From Enterobacter_D sp963521185 (lineage in GTDB: Bacteria > Pseudomonadota > Gammaproteobacteria > Enterobacterales > Enterobacteriaceae): DNA of 64,000 nt. Position numbers and translations under genes: made by a program. The notes beneath the pieces are model-generated. The model had not been told where the DNA came from. It saw nothing but the letters and a program-made list of their open reading frames with translations, and ran no database searches. Below, one piece after another: positions 8,162 to 17,422 of this stretch. How positions within the stretch are numbered: the stretch's first letter is position 1; the number at the start of each line of letters is the position of its first letter. The stretch covers positions 124,001-188,000 of the forward strand of contig CAUQTV010000002.1 of NCBI GenBank assembly GCA_963521185.1, read 5' to 3'.

Positions 8162-9334
8162 TTATGCCCGATCAGCAGCGCACGCCGTTTGCGGTTGTGT
8201 ACGGCTGGAAAACAGCACCAGCACCAGTGCCAGCCCGGCAATTATCGCCCCCATGACCGGCACGAAACCGTAGCCCAGACCGCCGGAAATCACCGCACCG
8301 CCCGCCGCGGCACCTAGCGCATTGCCCAGATTGAACGCACCGATATTGACCGACGAGGACAGGCCCGGCGCGTCGTGGGCGACGCGCATCACGCGCATTT
8401 GTAGCGGCGGCACCACGGCGAAGGTTGCCGCACCCCACACCACCATCGCCACGGCGGCACCGATATCGCTTTTTGCCAGCCACGGGATCGTTAACATGAT
8501 GACCATCAGCAGCAGCAGGAAGCCTTTCAGCGTGGCGCTAACCGATTTGTCGGCAAATTTGCCGCCAAGGTAATTCCCGAGGGAGAAGCCGACACCAATC
8601 AGCACCAGCATGGCGGTAACAAAGAACGGCGTGGCGTGGTTAATATGCTGAAGCACCGGGGAAATATAGGTGTAGAGCGTAAACATCGCCCCGGCACCGA
8701 GCACGGTAGTTAACAGCGCGGAGAGCACCTGCGGACGCATCAGCACCGCCAGCTCTTTACGCACTTCCGGGCGCGCCCCTGCACTGCCTTTTGGCAATGA
8801 GAAGAACAGACTTACCATCGCCACCACGCCCAGGCCCGCCGTTGCCAGGAACGACATACGCCAGCCAATGGTTTCACCCAGCCAGGTCGCCGCCGGGACA
8901 CCGCCGATATTAGCGAGGGTTAACCCCATAAACATGGTCGCCACGGCGCTCGCCTGTTTATGCTTCGGCACCACGCTTGCAGCCACCACCGATCCGAGTC
9001 CAAAGAACGCGCCGTGATTGAGGCTGGTGATAATGCGCGACAGCATCAGCGTGGTGTAATCCGGAGCCATGGCCGAGAGCACGTTGCCGAGGGTGAAAAT
9101 CGCCATCAGGAAAATCAGCGCGTTGCGTCTGCCGCGATGGGACAGCAGCAGCGTCATCAGCGGTGCGCCGACCATCACGCCGATGGCATAGGCGCTGATC
9201 AGCATTCCCGCTGCCGGAATGGAGACATTGACACCGTGAGCGATCACCGGCAGCAAACCCATCGGTGAGAACTCGGTGGTACCAATACCAAACGCCCCAA
9301 TTGCCAGTGCCAGCAGGGGAAAATTCATCTTCAT
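8162..9334 (-). CDS. ydhP: MFS transporter YdhP (drug:H+ antiporter-1 type)
   Basis: A 390-residue inner-membrane protein with about 12 hydrophobic segments and the MFS loop signature LLSHRGRRNAL after TM2. It closely matches E. coli YdhP (389 residues), an AraJ-like putative efflux protein with unknown substrate. Starts MKMNFPLL. Confidence 0.93.
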   Translation of the reverse strand: MKMNFPLLALAIGAFGIGTTEFSPMGLLPVIAHGVNVSIPAAGMLISAYAIGVMVGAPLMTLLLSHRGRRNALIFLMAIFTLGNVLSAMAPDYTTLMLSRIITSLNHGAFFGLGSVVAASVVPKHKQASAVATMFMGLTLANIGGVPAATWLGETIGWRMSFLATAGLGVVAMVSLFFSLPKGSAGARPEVRKELAVLMRPQVLSALLTTVLGAGAMFTLYTYISPVLQHINHATPFFVTAMLVLIGVGFSLGNYLGGKFADKSVSATLKGFLLLLMVIMLTIPWLAKSDIGAAVAMVVWGAATFAVVPPLQMRVMRVAHDAPGLSSSVNIGAFNLGNALGAAAGGAVISGGLGYGFVPVMGAIIAGLALVLVLFSSRTQPQTACAADRA

Positions 9335-9525
9335 AACAGGACTCCAGAATTGCCGTGCCGCACAGGCGACACCGTCAAAGAAGTCAAAAGCATGACATCA
9401 ATCACAAAAAAACAGAAGTTAGCAATCTGAGAAAAGAGTATTGCGAATTTGATAACAATTCTTTTATACGAACAGTTTGATAAGAACTGTTTGAGTAGAA
9501 CACTAAGAGGATTTGCAGCGGGGGG

Positions 9526-9552
9526 AAAAAGAGAGGGAGAGCGCTCTCCCTC
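9526..9552 (-). terminator. Terminator of ynhF
   Basis: On the minus strand an 8-bp stem GAGGGAGA/TCTCCCTC with a GCGC loop is followed by a T-run (aaaaa at 9526-9530 on the plus strand), 8 bases after the ynhF stop. Confidence 0.85.
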
Positions 9553-9559
9553 GTCTGGA

Positions 9560-9649
9560 TCAATTTAATGCAGCAGTCAGCGCACCAGCAACAATGAGGC
9601 CAAGCACAATAACCGTGGTGTACAGTGAAAATCTTAAATCGGCATTCAT
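9560..9649 (-). CDS. ynhF: Small inner-membrane protein YnhF
   Basis: A 29-codon gene starting MNADLRFSLYTTVIVLG and ending LTAALN. It is a single hydrophobic segment flanked by short polar ends, matching the E. coli 29-residue membrane protein YnhF in length, sequence and location between ydhP and purR. GGAGAA lies upstream of the ATG and a strong terminator follows the stop. Function unknown. Confidence 0.9.
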   Translation of the reverse strand: MNADLRFSLYTTVIVLGLIVAGALTAALN

Positions 9650-9887
9650 CAATTTTTCTCCTTTCCTATTCCCCACAAAAAGTGAGATTGTTCATTTTTA
9701 CACACTTAGTGCTAAAAATCTCGTCACTTTTGAATTGATATCCACTTTAGCACTTCCCCTTTTCATCAAGATAAGACAAAATTCCACGCTAAATTTATTC
9801 GCGTACCGGCCATTGACCCCTCCTGACGTTTTGTGTCGTTTCCCCGGAGTTTCGCAACCTGTTTTGTTGCGCAAAGGGTTATTAAAG

Positions 9888-9903
9888 GCAAACGTTTACG
9901 TAC
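9888..9903. promoter_or_regulatory. PurR operator 1 upstream of purR
   Basis: GGCAAACGTTTACGTA matches the PUR box core GCAAACGTTT, 43 bases before the purR start. It corresponds to operator O1 for purR autoregulation. Confidence 0.88.
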
Positions 9904-9945
9904 AGTGTTTTCAGGAGTTTAAGATATGGTATGGAGTGAGATCTA

Positions 9946-10971
9946 ATGGCAACTATAAAAGATGTAGCGAAGCGCGCAAACGTTTCCACTACAACCGTAT
10001 CACATGTTATTAACAAAACGCGTTTCGTCGCCGAAGAGACGCGCAACGCCGTGTGGGCTGCAATTAAAGAGTTGCACTACTCACCGAGCGCGGTCGCCCG
10101 CAGCCTGAAAGTCAATCACACTAAATCTATCGGTTTGCTGGCCACCAGCAGCGAAGCGCCCTACTTTGCAGAGATTATCGAAGCGGTTGAGAAAAATTGC
10201 TTCCAGAAAGGCTATACCCTCATTTTAGGCAACGCGTGGAACAACCTCGAAAAACAGCGCGCTTACCTCTCGATGATGGCGCAAAAGCGCGTTGATGGCC
10301 TGCTGGTAATGTGCTCTGAGTATCCGGAATCCGTGCTCACTATGCTGGAGGAGTATCGCCATATCCCGATGGTGGTAATGGACTGGGGCGAAGCCAAAGC
10401 TGACTTTACCGATTCGGTAAACGATAACGCCTTTGAAGGCGGCTACATGGCCGGTCGTTATCTGATTGAGCGCGGCCACCGTGAAATAGGCGTGATCCCA
10501 GGCCCGCTGGAGCGCAACACCGGTGCCGGGCGTCTGGCTGGCTTTATGAAAGCGATGGAAGAAGCGCTCATCACCGTACCGGAAAACTGGATCGTGCAGG
10601 GTGACTTCGAGCCGGAATCTGGCTATCGCGCCATGCAGCAGATCCTCTCCCAGACGCACCGCCCGACCGCCGTGTTCTGTGGCGGCGATGTGATGGCCAT
10701 GGGCGCACTGTGCGCCGTGGATGAAATGGGTCTGCGCGTCCCGCAGGATATTTCGGTGATCGGATATGACAACGTGCGCAACGCCCGTTTCTTCACCCCG
10801 GCGCTGACCACCATTCACCAGCCAAAAGATTCGCTGGGCGAAACCGCCTTCGGCATGCTGATGGATCGCATCGTCAATAAGCGTGAAGAGTCGCAGTCCA
10901 TCGAGGTGCACCCGCGCCTGATTGAACGTCGCTCGGTTGCCGATGGTCCGTTCCGGGATTACCGCCGTTAA
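9946..10971 (+). CDS. purR: Purine repressor PurR (LacI family)
   Basis: Binds DNA with hypoxanthine or guanine as corepressor and represses purine synthesis genes and itself. It has 341 residues, as in E. coli. The LacI-type helix-turn-helix (ATIKDVAKRANVSTTTVSHVIN) is at residues 2-23, the hinge helix SPSAVARSLK follows, then a periplasmic-binding-protein-like ligand domain. Two PUR boxes, one upstream and one inside the first codons, indicate autoregulation. Confidence 0.98.
   Translation: MATIKDVAKRANVSTTTVSHVINKTRFVAEETRNAVWAAIKELHYSPSAVARSLKVNHTKSIGLLATSSEAPYFAEIIEAVEKNCFQKGYTLILGNAWNNLEKQRAYLSMMAQKRVDGLLVMCSEYPESVLTMLEEYRHIPMVVMDWGEAKADFTDSVNDNAFEGGYMAGRYLIERGHREIGVIPGPLERNTGAGRLAGFMKAMEEALITVPENWIVQGDFEPESGYRAMQQILSQTHRPTAVFCGGDVMAMGALCAVDEMGLRVPQDISVIGYDNVRNARFFTPALTTIHQPKDSLGETAFGMLMDRIVNKREESQSIEVHPRLIERRSVADGPFRDYRR
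9974..9989. promoter_or_regulatory. PurR operator 2 inside the purR coding region
   Basis: GCGCAAACGTTTCCAC at codons 10-15 of purR contains the core GCAAACGTTT, at the position of E. coli purR operator O2. Confidence 0.85.
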
Positions 10972-10989
10972 TCGTCACTGCGGGGCCGG

Positions 10990-11901
10990 TTATGCCGGCG
11001 CTCGCAGCCATTCATTGTTTAGCGTCTCGCTATCTCCCAGATAATCCAGCAGCCAGTTCAGGGCCGGGGAGTTGTCATTTTGCTGCCAGGTCAGGCAACA
11101 TGCGGCATCCGGGAACGGATTTTCCAGCGGCAGCGCCACCCACTCTCCCCGATCCAGCCAGGGCTTCGCCACGTGCGACGGCACCATGCCAATGCACAGC
11201 CCCGCTGACAAACACGCTGCGGAGGATGCCCAGTCCGGTGCGACGATCCGCCGCTGGTTATCGAGCAGCCAGGTGATGCGTTTGGGCAGCGAGCGAGACG
11301 TGTCTTCACGCACCAGCGACGGCCAGTTGCGCAACGTGTCGTCGCTGAGCGGTCCGGGCAGGGCCGCCAGCGGATGCTCACGGGCGACGACGCATTCCCA
11401 GCTCAGCATACCCATGTCACGAAACGCATAGCGACCGCCCACCGGAACAGCCTGGGTCGCGCCAATCGCCAGCTCCACGCGTCCGTCCGCCAGCGCATCC
11501 CAGACGCCGTTGAACACCTCTTTGGAGACAATCAGTTCGACATCGGGAAAATGGCGATAAAAATCGACGATCATCTGCTGCATGCGCTCTGGCTTCACGA
11601 TGTTATCCACGGCAATCGACAGCTGCCCCCGCCAGCCATTGGCAATCTGCTGGCATTGTTGACGGGTGACCTGCATTTTTTTGATAACAGAGCGGCCTTC
11701 CTGCAAAAACCAGCTCCCCGCCGGGGTGAGCACCACGTCGCGATGCCGACGTTCAAATAGCGGCACCGCCAGCCACGCTTCGAGCTGACGCACGGTATAG
11801 CTGACCGCAGAAGGCACGCGGTGTAATTCCGCCGCCGCTGCGCTAAAACTGCCGTTGCGCGCCACCGCATCCACCACATCAAGAGAATATTCTGACCACA
11901 T
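10990..11901 (-). CDS. punR: LysR-family regulator PunR (YdhB)
   Basis: A 303-residue LysR-type regulator with the N-terminal winged helix-turn-helix (residues about 3-60: SFSAAAAELHRVPSAVSYTVRQLE) and a substrate-binding C-terminal part. In E. coli YdhB was renamed PunR and activates the divergent purine nucleoside transporter gene punC. The same divergent arrangement with an intergenic gap of 111 bases is seen here. Confidence 0.9.
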   Translation of the reverse strand: MWSEYSLDVVDAVARNGSFSAAAAELHRVPSAVSYTVRQLEAWLAVPLFERRHRDVVLTPAGSWFLQEGRSVIKKMQVTRQQCQQIANGWRGQLSIAVDNIVKPERMQQMIVDFYRHFPDVELIVSKEVFNGVWDALADGRVELAIGATQAVPVGGRYAFRDMGMLSWECVVAREHPLAALPGPLSDDTLRNWPSLVREDTSRSLPKRITWLLDNQRRIVAPDWASSAACLSAGLCIGMVPSHVAKPWLDRGEWVALPLENPFPDAACCLTWQQNDNSPALNWLLDYLGDSETLNNEWLRAPA

Positions 11902-12012
11902 TTTCTGCCTGCAAAATTTTTGAATGCACCGCGCAAATATTAGCGTTTCACAAGCGCGATTGCACTCCCTACACTCTGCCGCTCTAAACCTGCATATAAA
12001 TGAGAAAGTGAA

Positions 12013-13209
12013 ATGAAACCGGGGAAAGGATTTTTAGTCTGGCTGGCGGGGTTAAGCGTACTCGGCTTCCTCGCCACCGACATGTACTTACCGGCGTTTG
12101 CCGCCATTCAGCGTGACCTGCACACCCCAGCCGCCGCCGTCAGCGCCAGTCTCAGTCTGTTCCTGGCGGGCTTTGCCGTGGCACAACTGGCATGGGGGCC
12201 GCTGTCTGACACCTATGGTCGTCGCCCTGTGCTGCTGTGTGGTCTGACGATTTTTGCCCTTGGCTGCCTCGGCATGCTGTGGGTACGTGACGCCACCTGG
12301 CTGCTGGTGCTGCGCTTTGTGCAGGCCGTGGGCGTCTGCGCGGCGGCGGTCACCTGGCAGGCGCTGGTCACCGATCACTACCCGGCACATCGCACTAACC
12401 GCATTTTCGCCACCATCATGCCGCTGGTTGGCCTCTCTCCGGCGCTGGCTCCCCTGCTGGGTAGCTGGATCCTCGTGCATTTTTCCTGGCAGGTCATTTT
12501 CGCTACGCTGTTTGTCATCACGCTGGCGCTGATGCTGCCCGCGCTGCGCTTAAAACCGGGGATGAAAAAAGTGCCGCAGAGCACCACCCCGCTGACCTTC
12601 CGCGCGCTGCTGCGCTCAGCGGATTACCGGGGCAACGTGCTGATGTATGCCGCCTGCTCCGCCAGCTTTTTTGCCTGGCTGACGGGTTCCCCTTTTATTC
12701 TGAGCGAGATGGGTTATGGGCCTGGCGTGATTGGTCTGAGCTATGTGCCGCAGACCATCGCCTTTTTGATTGGTGGCTATGGCTGCCGCGCGGCGCTGCA
12801 AAAATGTCAGGGCGCGCAACTGCTGCCCTGGCTGCTAAGCGCCTATGCGCTGAGCGTGCTGGGCACCTGGCTGGTGGGCCTGCATGAAGGTGCCTCGCTG
12901 ACCGCGCTGCTGATCCCCTTCTGCGTGATGGCGATGGCTAACGGCGCGATCTACCCGATTGTGGTGGCCCAGGCCCTGCGCCCTTTCCCGCAGGCCACCG
13001 GTCGCGCCGCCGCCCTGCAAAATACATTGCAGCTGGGCCTCTGTTTTCTGTCCAGCTTACTGGTCTCCACGCTTATCAGCACACCGCTGTTGACCACCAC
13101 CAGCGTGATGCTTTTCACCGTTCTACTCGCGTTCTGCGGGTACGTCATGCAGCGTCGCGCCTCGCGCCGCGCTTCTTCGCAGCGGGTCGATCACAGCACA
13201 CCGGCATAG
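12013..13209 (+). CDS. punC: MFS purine nucleoside transporter PunC (YdhC)
   Basis: A 398-residue inner-membrane MFS protein of the Bcr/CflA type, with about 12 hydrophobic segments and the loop signature GPLSDTYGRRPVLL after TM2. E. coli YdhC (PunC) is implicated in purine nucleoside transport and is controlled by PunR. Divergent from punR; the neighbouring purR fits the purine theme. Confidence 0.9.
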   Translation: MKPGKGFLVWLAGLSVLGFLATDMYLPAFAAIQRDLHTPAAAVSASLSLFLAGFAVAQLAWGPLSDTYGRRPVLLCGLTIFALGCLGMLWVRDATWLLVLRFVQAVGVCAAAVTWQALVTDHYPAHRTNRIFATIMPLVGLSPALAPLLGSWILVHFSWQVIFATLFVITLALMLPALRLKPGMKKVPQSTTPLTFRALLRSADYRGNVLMYAACSASFFAWLTGSPFILSEMGYGPGVIGLSYVPQTIAFLIGGYGCRAALQKCQGAQLLPWLLSAYALSVLGTWLVGLHEGASLTALLIPFCVMAMANGAIYPIVVAQALRPFPQATGRAAALQNTLQLGLCFLSSLLVSTLISTPLLTTTSVMLFTVLLAFCGYVMQRRASRRASSQRVDHSTPA

Positions 13210-13262
13210 TCGCTTCGGCGATTATGTTACAATTCAGTGATTAGCTTGCTAAGAATTTTCTA

Positions 13263-13291
13263 TTGTATCAGCCGAATCTGAAGCCTATACT
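13263..13291 (+). promoter_or_regulatory. cfa distal promoter P1 (sigma-70)
   Basis: TTGTAT (13263-13268), a 17-base spacer and TATACT (13286-13291) predict a start near 13299, about 212 bases before the cfa ATG. This is the distance of the distal cfa promoter in E. coli and gives a long leader. Confidence 0.78.
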
Positions 13292-13464
13292 CATTTTCGG
13301 CAGTTTATAATTACGATAAATATTATGCAGTAACAGGTGCCGGAGCGCGCCTGACTCACCACGGATGGCCTTTTCGGCAAGGGTTATCTCCCTTCCTCTG
13401 TTCTACGTCGGATATCAGACTCGCGGACGCGTCCGTGAGATTTCTCACAAACCGAAAAAAGCGT

Positions 13465-13471
13465 CTACGCT
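13465..13471 (+). promoter_or_regulatory. cfa proximal promoter P2, sigma-S-like -10
   Basis: CTACGCT resembles the sigma-S extended -10 (CTACACT). A start near 13478 would be about 33 bases before the ATG, as for the stationary-phase cfa promoter in E. coli. Confidence 0.65.
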
Positions 13472-13510
13472 GTTTGAAGGTTCTGATCACATTCAGGTGA
13501 TGGAGAAGCT

Positions 13511-14659
13511 ATGAGTTCATCGTGCATAGAAGAAGTTAGCGTACGGGACGACAACTGGTTCCGTATAGCAAACGAGCTGTTGAGCCGGGCGGGCATTAAC
13601 GTTAACGGCACCGCACCTGCGGATATTCAGGTTAAAAATCCCCATTTTTTCAAACGTGTGCTTCAGGAAGGATCGCTGGGCCTGGGTGAAAGCTATATGG
13701 ATGGCTGGTGGGATTGTGACCGGCTGGACATCTTTTTTCACAACGTGATCCGCGCGGGTCTTGAGACCCAACTCCCGCATCACATCAAAGACACGCTGCG
13801 CATCGCGGGCGCCAGATTATTTAATTTGCAAAGCAAACGGCGGGCATGGATCGTGGGCAAAGAGCATTACGATCTCGGGAATGACCTCTTTAGCCGGATG
13901 CTCGACAAGCAAATGCAATACTCTTGCGCCTACTGGAAAGACGCCACTACCCTCGAAGAGGCACAGCAGGCCAAGCTTCGGCTGATTTGTGAAAAGCTGA
14001 AGCTGGAGCCGGGCATGCGCGTGCTGGATATCGGTTGCGGCTGGGGCGGTCTGGCGCAGTTTATGGCCCAGCACTATGGCGTGAGCGTGGTGGGTGTGAC
14101 CATTTCGGCGGAACAGCGCAAAATGGCGCAGGAGCGATGTCACGGGTTAGATGTGACGATCCTGCTCCAGGATTATCGCGACCTTAACGATCAGTTTGAC
14201 CGCATTGTCTCCGTCGGCATGTTTGAGCATGTCGGCCCGAAAAACTACGCCACCTATTTTGAGGTCGTGGACCGCAACCTTAAGCCCGACGGGCTTTTCC
14301 TGCTGCACACCATTGGCTCGGTTAAAACCGATCATAACGTTGACCCGTGGATCGATAAGTACATTTTCCCGAACGGCTGTTTGCCGTCCGTGCGCCAGAT
14401 TGCCAATGCCAGCGAATCCCATTTTGTCATGGAGGACTGGCACAACTTCGGCGCGGATTACGATACGACGTTGATGGCCTGGCACGATCGTTTTATGGCA
14501 ACGTGGCCCGAGATTGCCGAAAACTACTCCGAACGCTTTAAACGCATGTTCAGCTACTACCTCAATGCCTGCGCGGGTGCGTTTCGTGCGCGAGATATTC
14601 AGCTCTGGCAGGTGATGTTCAGTCGGGGCGTGGAGCACGGATTGCGCGTGGCACGTTAA
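13511..14659 (+). CDS. cfa: Cyclopropane-fatty-acyl-phospholipid synthase
   Basis: Methylates the double bond of unsaturated acyl chains in membrane phospholipids with S-adenosylmethionine, mainly on entry to stationary phase. 382 residues, equal to E. coli. The SAM-binding motif VLDIGCGWGGLA is near residue 174, preceded by EHYDLGNDLF and QYSCAYW, characteristic of the family. The region before the gene (13210-13510) contains no gene, but holds two promoter candidates and a long leader, which in E. coli is a target of small RNAs. Confidence 0.98.
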   Translation: MSSSCIEEVSVRDDNWFRIANELLSRAGINVNGTAPADIQVKNPHFFKRVLQEGSLGLGESYMDGWWDCDRLDIFFHNVIRAGLETQLPHHIKDTLRIAGARLFNLQSKRRAWIVGKEHYDLGNDLFSRMLDKQMQYSCAYWKDATTLEEAQQAKLRLICEKLKLEPGMRVLDIGCGWGGLAQFMAQHYGVSVVGVTISAEQRKMAQERCHGLDVTILLQDYRDLNDQFDRIVSVGMFEHVGPKNYATYFEVVDRNLKPDGLFLLHTIGSVKTDHNVDPWIDKYIFPNGCLPSVRQIANASESHFVMEDWHNFGADYDTTLMAWHDRFMATWPEIAENYSERFKRMFSYYLNACAGAFRARDIQLWQVMFSRGVEHGLRVAR

Positions 14660-14660
14660 T

Positions 14661-14687
14661 AAAAACCCCGGTTCGCCGGGGTTTTTT
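14661..14687. terminator. Bidirectional terminator between cfa and ribC
   Basis: AAAAACCCCGG/CCGGGGTTTTTT with a 4-base loop, placed between the convergent cfa and riboflavin synthase genes. Confidence 0.93.
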
Positions 14688-14699
14688 ATGGCGATGATT

Positions 14700-15332
14700 T
14701 TACTCTTCGCTGCTTATGGCCGCCTCACGCGATGCCAGGACGCGCTCGACGGTATCGACGATCGCCTGGGTTTGCGGATCGATCTCAATATTGACGCGAT
14801 GCCCCAGTTTCTTCGCGCCCAGCGTGGTGCGCTGGAGCGTTTCAGGGATCAGGTGCACGCAGAAACGCGTTGGGGTGACTTCCCCCACCGTCAGACTGAT
14901 GCCATCGATACCGATATACCCTTTATAAAGGATATACTTCATCAGCGACGCATCCTGGACTTTAAACCAGATTTGACGGTTATTTTCTGAGGATAAAATT
15001 TTAACCACCTCGGCGGTGGTCATAATATGGCCTGACATTAAATGCCCGCCAATTTCATCGCTAAATTTGGCCGCGCGCTCAACATTTACCTCACTGCCCG
15101 GTACTAATTCACCAAGGTTGGTAATACGCAGCGTCTCTTTCATTAAATCGAAGCTCACCTGGCTGCCGTTAATTTCCGTCACGGTCAGGCAACAACCGTT
15201 GTGAGCAACCGAGGCACCGGTCTCCAGCCCTTGCAGCATGTGCTCAGGCAGCTCCACCACGTGGGTACGAAAATTCGGTTTTTCGTCAATGGACACCAGT
15301 TTTGCCGTGCCCTGTACAATACCAGTAAACAT
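14700..15332 (-). CDS. ribC: Riboflavin synthase (alpha subunit)
   Basis: Dismutates two 6,7-dimethyl-8-ribityllumazine molecules to riboflavin. Two lumazine-binding beta-barrel repeats are visible (starting MFTGIVQGTAK and FSDEIGGHLMSGHI). I start at ATG 15332 (MFTGIV), which follows CAGGAG at good distance and matches the universal family start; an upstream in-frame ATG would add seven residues. 210 residues. Some databases call this gene ribE. Confidence 0.96.
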   Translation of the reverse strand: MFTGIVQGTAKLVSIDEKPNFRTHVVELPEHMLQGLETGASVAHNGCCLTVTEINGSQVSFDLMKETLRITNLGELVPGSEVNVERAAKFSDEIGGHLMSGHIMTTAEVVKILSSENNRQIWFKVQDASLMKYILYKGYIGIDGISLTVGEVTPTRFCVHLIPETLQRTTLGAKKLGHRVNIEIDPQTQAIVDTVERVLASREAAISSEE

Positions 15333-15574
15333 GCTTACCGCTCCTGTGATCATTAATACGGCGCTAACCGTTTTGCTCCTTGCACAATAACAGGTGGAAA
15401 AACAGGTTGCCAGCCCTGCCCATTATAAGGGTGTTTTTTCACTGGCTTAATCGCCGTTCCTCGCTACAATAGATTGGCTATTTCTCCTGCAATTTCTTTT
15501 TGCTGCCCATGAGGGCGGCCCGTCTTTATCATATTGAAGTATGACGAGTATAACTACAATCCACAGGTGTTCAC

Positions 15575-16948
15575 GTGCAGAAGTACTTTATTGAAGCGCG
15601 ACAGTTATTAGCACTGGCAATCCCGGTGATCCTCGCGCAAATCGCCCAAACCGCAATGGGTTTCGTTGATACGGTCATGGCCGGCGGTTACAGTGCCACC
15701 GACATGGCGGCCGTTGCCATTGGTACCTCTATCTGGCTGCCGGCCATTTTATTCGGTCACGGTCTGCTGCTGGCGTTAACCCCGACCATTGCGCAACTTA
15801 ACGGCTCAGGCCGACGCGATCGCATTGCCCATCAGGTGCGCCAGGGATTCTGGCTCGCGGGCATTGTCTCGATTCTGATCATGATTGTGCTGTGGAACGC
15901 CGGGCACATCATTCATGCGATGCATAACATCGATCCGCAACTGGCCGATAAAGCCGTGCGCTATCTGCGTGCGCTGCTGTGGGGTGCGCCGGGCTATCTG
16001 TTTTTCCAGGTGGCGCGTAACCAGTGCGAGGGACTGGCGAAAACCAAGCCCGGCATGGTGTTTGGTTTTCTCGGCCTGATGCTCAATATCCCCATCAACT
16101 ATATCCTGATTTACGGCCATTTCGGCATGCCGGAACTGGGCGGCGTGGGCTGCGGCGTGGCTACCGCCGCCGTCTACTGGTTCATGTTTGTTTGCATGGT
16201 GTCGTACATCAAACGCGCCCGCTCGATGCGTGATATTCGTAACGATCGGCGTATTGAAAAACCAGATCTCAGCGTGCTTACGCGGCTGACGCAGCTGGGT
16301 CTGCCAATCGCCCTCGCCCTGTTCTTTGAAGTGACGCTGTTTGCCGTGGTCGCGCTGCTGGTGTCGCCGCTTGGCATCGTCGATGTGGCGGGTCACCAGA
16401 TTGCGCTTAACTTTAGCTCGCTGATGTTCGTGCTGCCGATGTCACTGGCGGCTGCGGTGACGATTCGCGTGGGTTATCGTTTAGGACAGGGTTCGACGCT
16501 GGATGCGCAAACCGCCGCGCGGACCGGGCTGGGCGTGGGCATGTGTATGGCGGTGTGCACGGCGATCTTTACCGTTACCCTGCGAGAGCATATCGCCCTG
16601 CTGTATAACGACAACCCGGCGGTCGTGCTGCTGGCGTCTCAGTTAATGCTGCTGGCCGCGGTGTACCAGATTTCCGATTCGATTCAGGTGATCGGCAGCG
16701 GTATTTTGCGCGGTTATAAAGATACGCGTTCCATCTTCTTTATTACCTTTATCGCTTACTGGGTGCTCGGTCTGCCAAGTGGTTACATACTGGCACTGAC
16801 GGATCTGGTCGTCGATCGCATGGGACCGGCAGGCTTCTGGATGGGCTTTATTATCGGTCTGACGTCGGCGGCAATCCTGATGATGCTGCGGATGCGCTTT
16901 TTGCAGCGCCAGTCTTCGCAGGTGATTTTGCGCCGCGCCGCACGTTAA
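15575..16948 (+). CDS. mdtK: MATE-family multidrug/Na+ antiporter MdtK
   Basis: Inner-membrane multidrug exporter driven by cation gradients. 457 residues with about 12 hydrophobic segments in two MatE halves, as in E. coli MdtK (also NorM/YdhE). Translation starts at GTG (15575), preceded by AGGTG. Divergent from ribC; a hairpin terminator follows. Confidence 0.97.
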   Translation: MQKYFIEARQLLALAIPVILAQIAQTAMGFVDTVMAGGYSATDMAAVAIGTSIWLPAILFGHGLLLALTPTIAQLNGSGRRDRIAHQVRQGFWLAGIVSILIMIVLWNAGHIIHAMHNIDPQLADKAVRYLRALLWGAPGYLFFQVARNQCEGLAKTKPGMVFGFLGLMLNIPINYILIYGHFGMPELGGVGCGVATAAVYWFMFVCMVSYIKRARSMRDIRNDRRIEKPDLSVLTRLTQLGLPIALALFFEVTLFAVVALLVSPLGIVDVAGHQIALNFSSLMFVLPMSLAAAVTIRVGYRLGQGSTLDAQTAARTGLGVGMCMAVCTAIFTVTLREHIALLYNDNPAVVLLASQLMLLAAVYQISDSIQVIGSGILRGYKDTRSIFFITFIAYWVLGLPSGYILALTDLVVDRMGPAGFWMGFIIGLTSAAILMMLRMRFLQRQSSQVILRRAAR

Positions 16949-16955
16949 GTTTGCA

Positions 16956-16982
16956 GTGGCCGCTTCCGGGCGGCTACTTTTT
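16956..16982 (+). terminator. mdtK terminator
   Basis: Stem GTGGCCGC/GCGGCTAC with a 6-base loop, followed by TTTTT within a few bases. Confidence 0.85.
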
Positions 16983-17044
16983 CGGCGTTTTGCGCACTAG
17001 TTCTGCAATTGCGTGAAATCAGAATGAAAATTGCTTTTTTCCGC

Positions 17045-17073
17045 TTGCCACAGCCGCGCCCTGCCGCTAATAT
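17045..17073 (+). promoter_or_regulatory. Promoter of the tRNA-Val pair
   Basis: TTGCCA, a 17-base spacer and TAATAT, followed by a GC-rich discriminator (CGTCCCC) typical of stringently controlled tRNA promoters, about 49 bases before the first tRNA. Confidence 0.85.
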
Positions 17074-17121
17074 TCGTCCCCGTTGTCAGGCACAGTTGTC
17101 TGCACAGCATGCATTACAAAT

Positions 17122-17198
17122 GCGTTCATAGCTCAGTTGGTTAGAGCACCACCTTGACATGGTGGGGGTCGTTGGTTCGAGTCCAATTGAACGCACCA
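17122..17198 (+). tRNA. valV: tRNA-Val (anticodon GAC)
   Basis: A 77-base cloverleaf with encoded CCA. Acceptor stem GCGTTCA pairs with TGAACGC, anticodon loop CTTGACATG gives GAC, and the T-loop is GGTTCGAGTCC. It matches E. coli valV. Confidence 0.98.
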
Positions 17199-17213
17199 TT
17201 CTTTCTGTACAGT

Positions 17214-17290
17214 GCGTCCGTAGCTCAGTTGGTTAGAGCACCACCTTGACATGGTGGGGGTCGGTGGTTCGAGTCCACTCGGACGCACCA
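17214..17290 (+). tRNA. valW: tRNA-Val (anticodon GAC)
   Basis: A second 77-base tRNA-Val-GAC with encoded CCA, 15 bases after the first and probably co-transcribed. Acceptor stem GCGTCCG/CGGACGC. It matches E. coli valW. The downstream junction is where the gene content departs from E. coli. Confidence 0.98.
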
Positions 17291-17373
17291 GAATGTTTAT
17301 ACCTCGCTTCATCGTCCTTGCCAGCTCCACTCATACACAATCCATCCCCAACATTGACACCCCTTTTGCTTTC

Positions 17374-17393
17374 CCCGATCATGCTCGATTATG
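17374..17393. promoter_or_regulatory. Candidate operator (direct repeats) before the DeoR-family gene
   Basis: Two adjacent 10-base direct repeats, CCCGATCATG and CTCGATTATG, lie 30 bases before the start codon. A near copy lies in the opposite orientation before the next gene (18234-18253). Assignment to the local DeoR-type regulator is inference. Confidence 0.55.
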
Positions 17394-17422
17394 CGTGTTT
17401 ATCCTTATTTCTGTGAGCAACC

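Noticed and set aside
17122..17290. tRNA-associated integrative element at valVW
   Set aside because: The content differs from E. coli after the tRNAs, but there is no integrase, no repeated tRNA 3' end downstream and no mobile gene.
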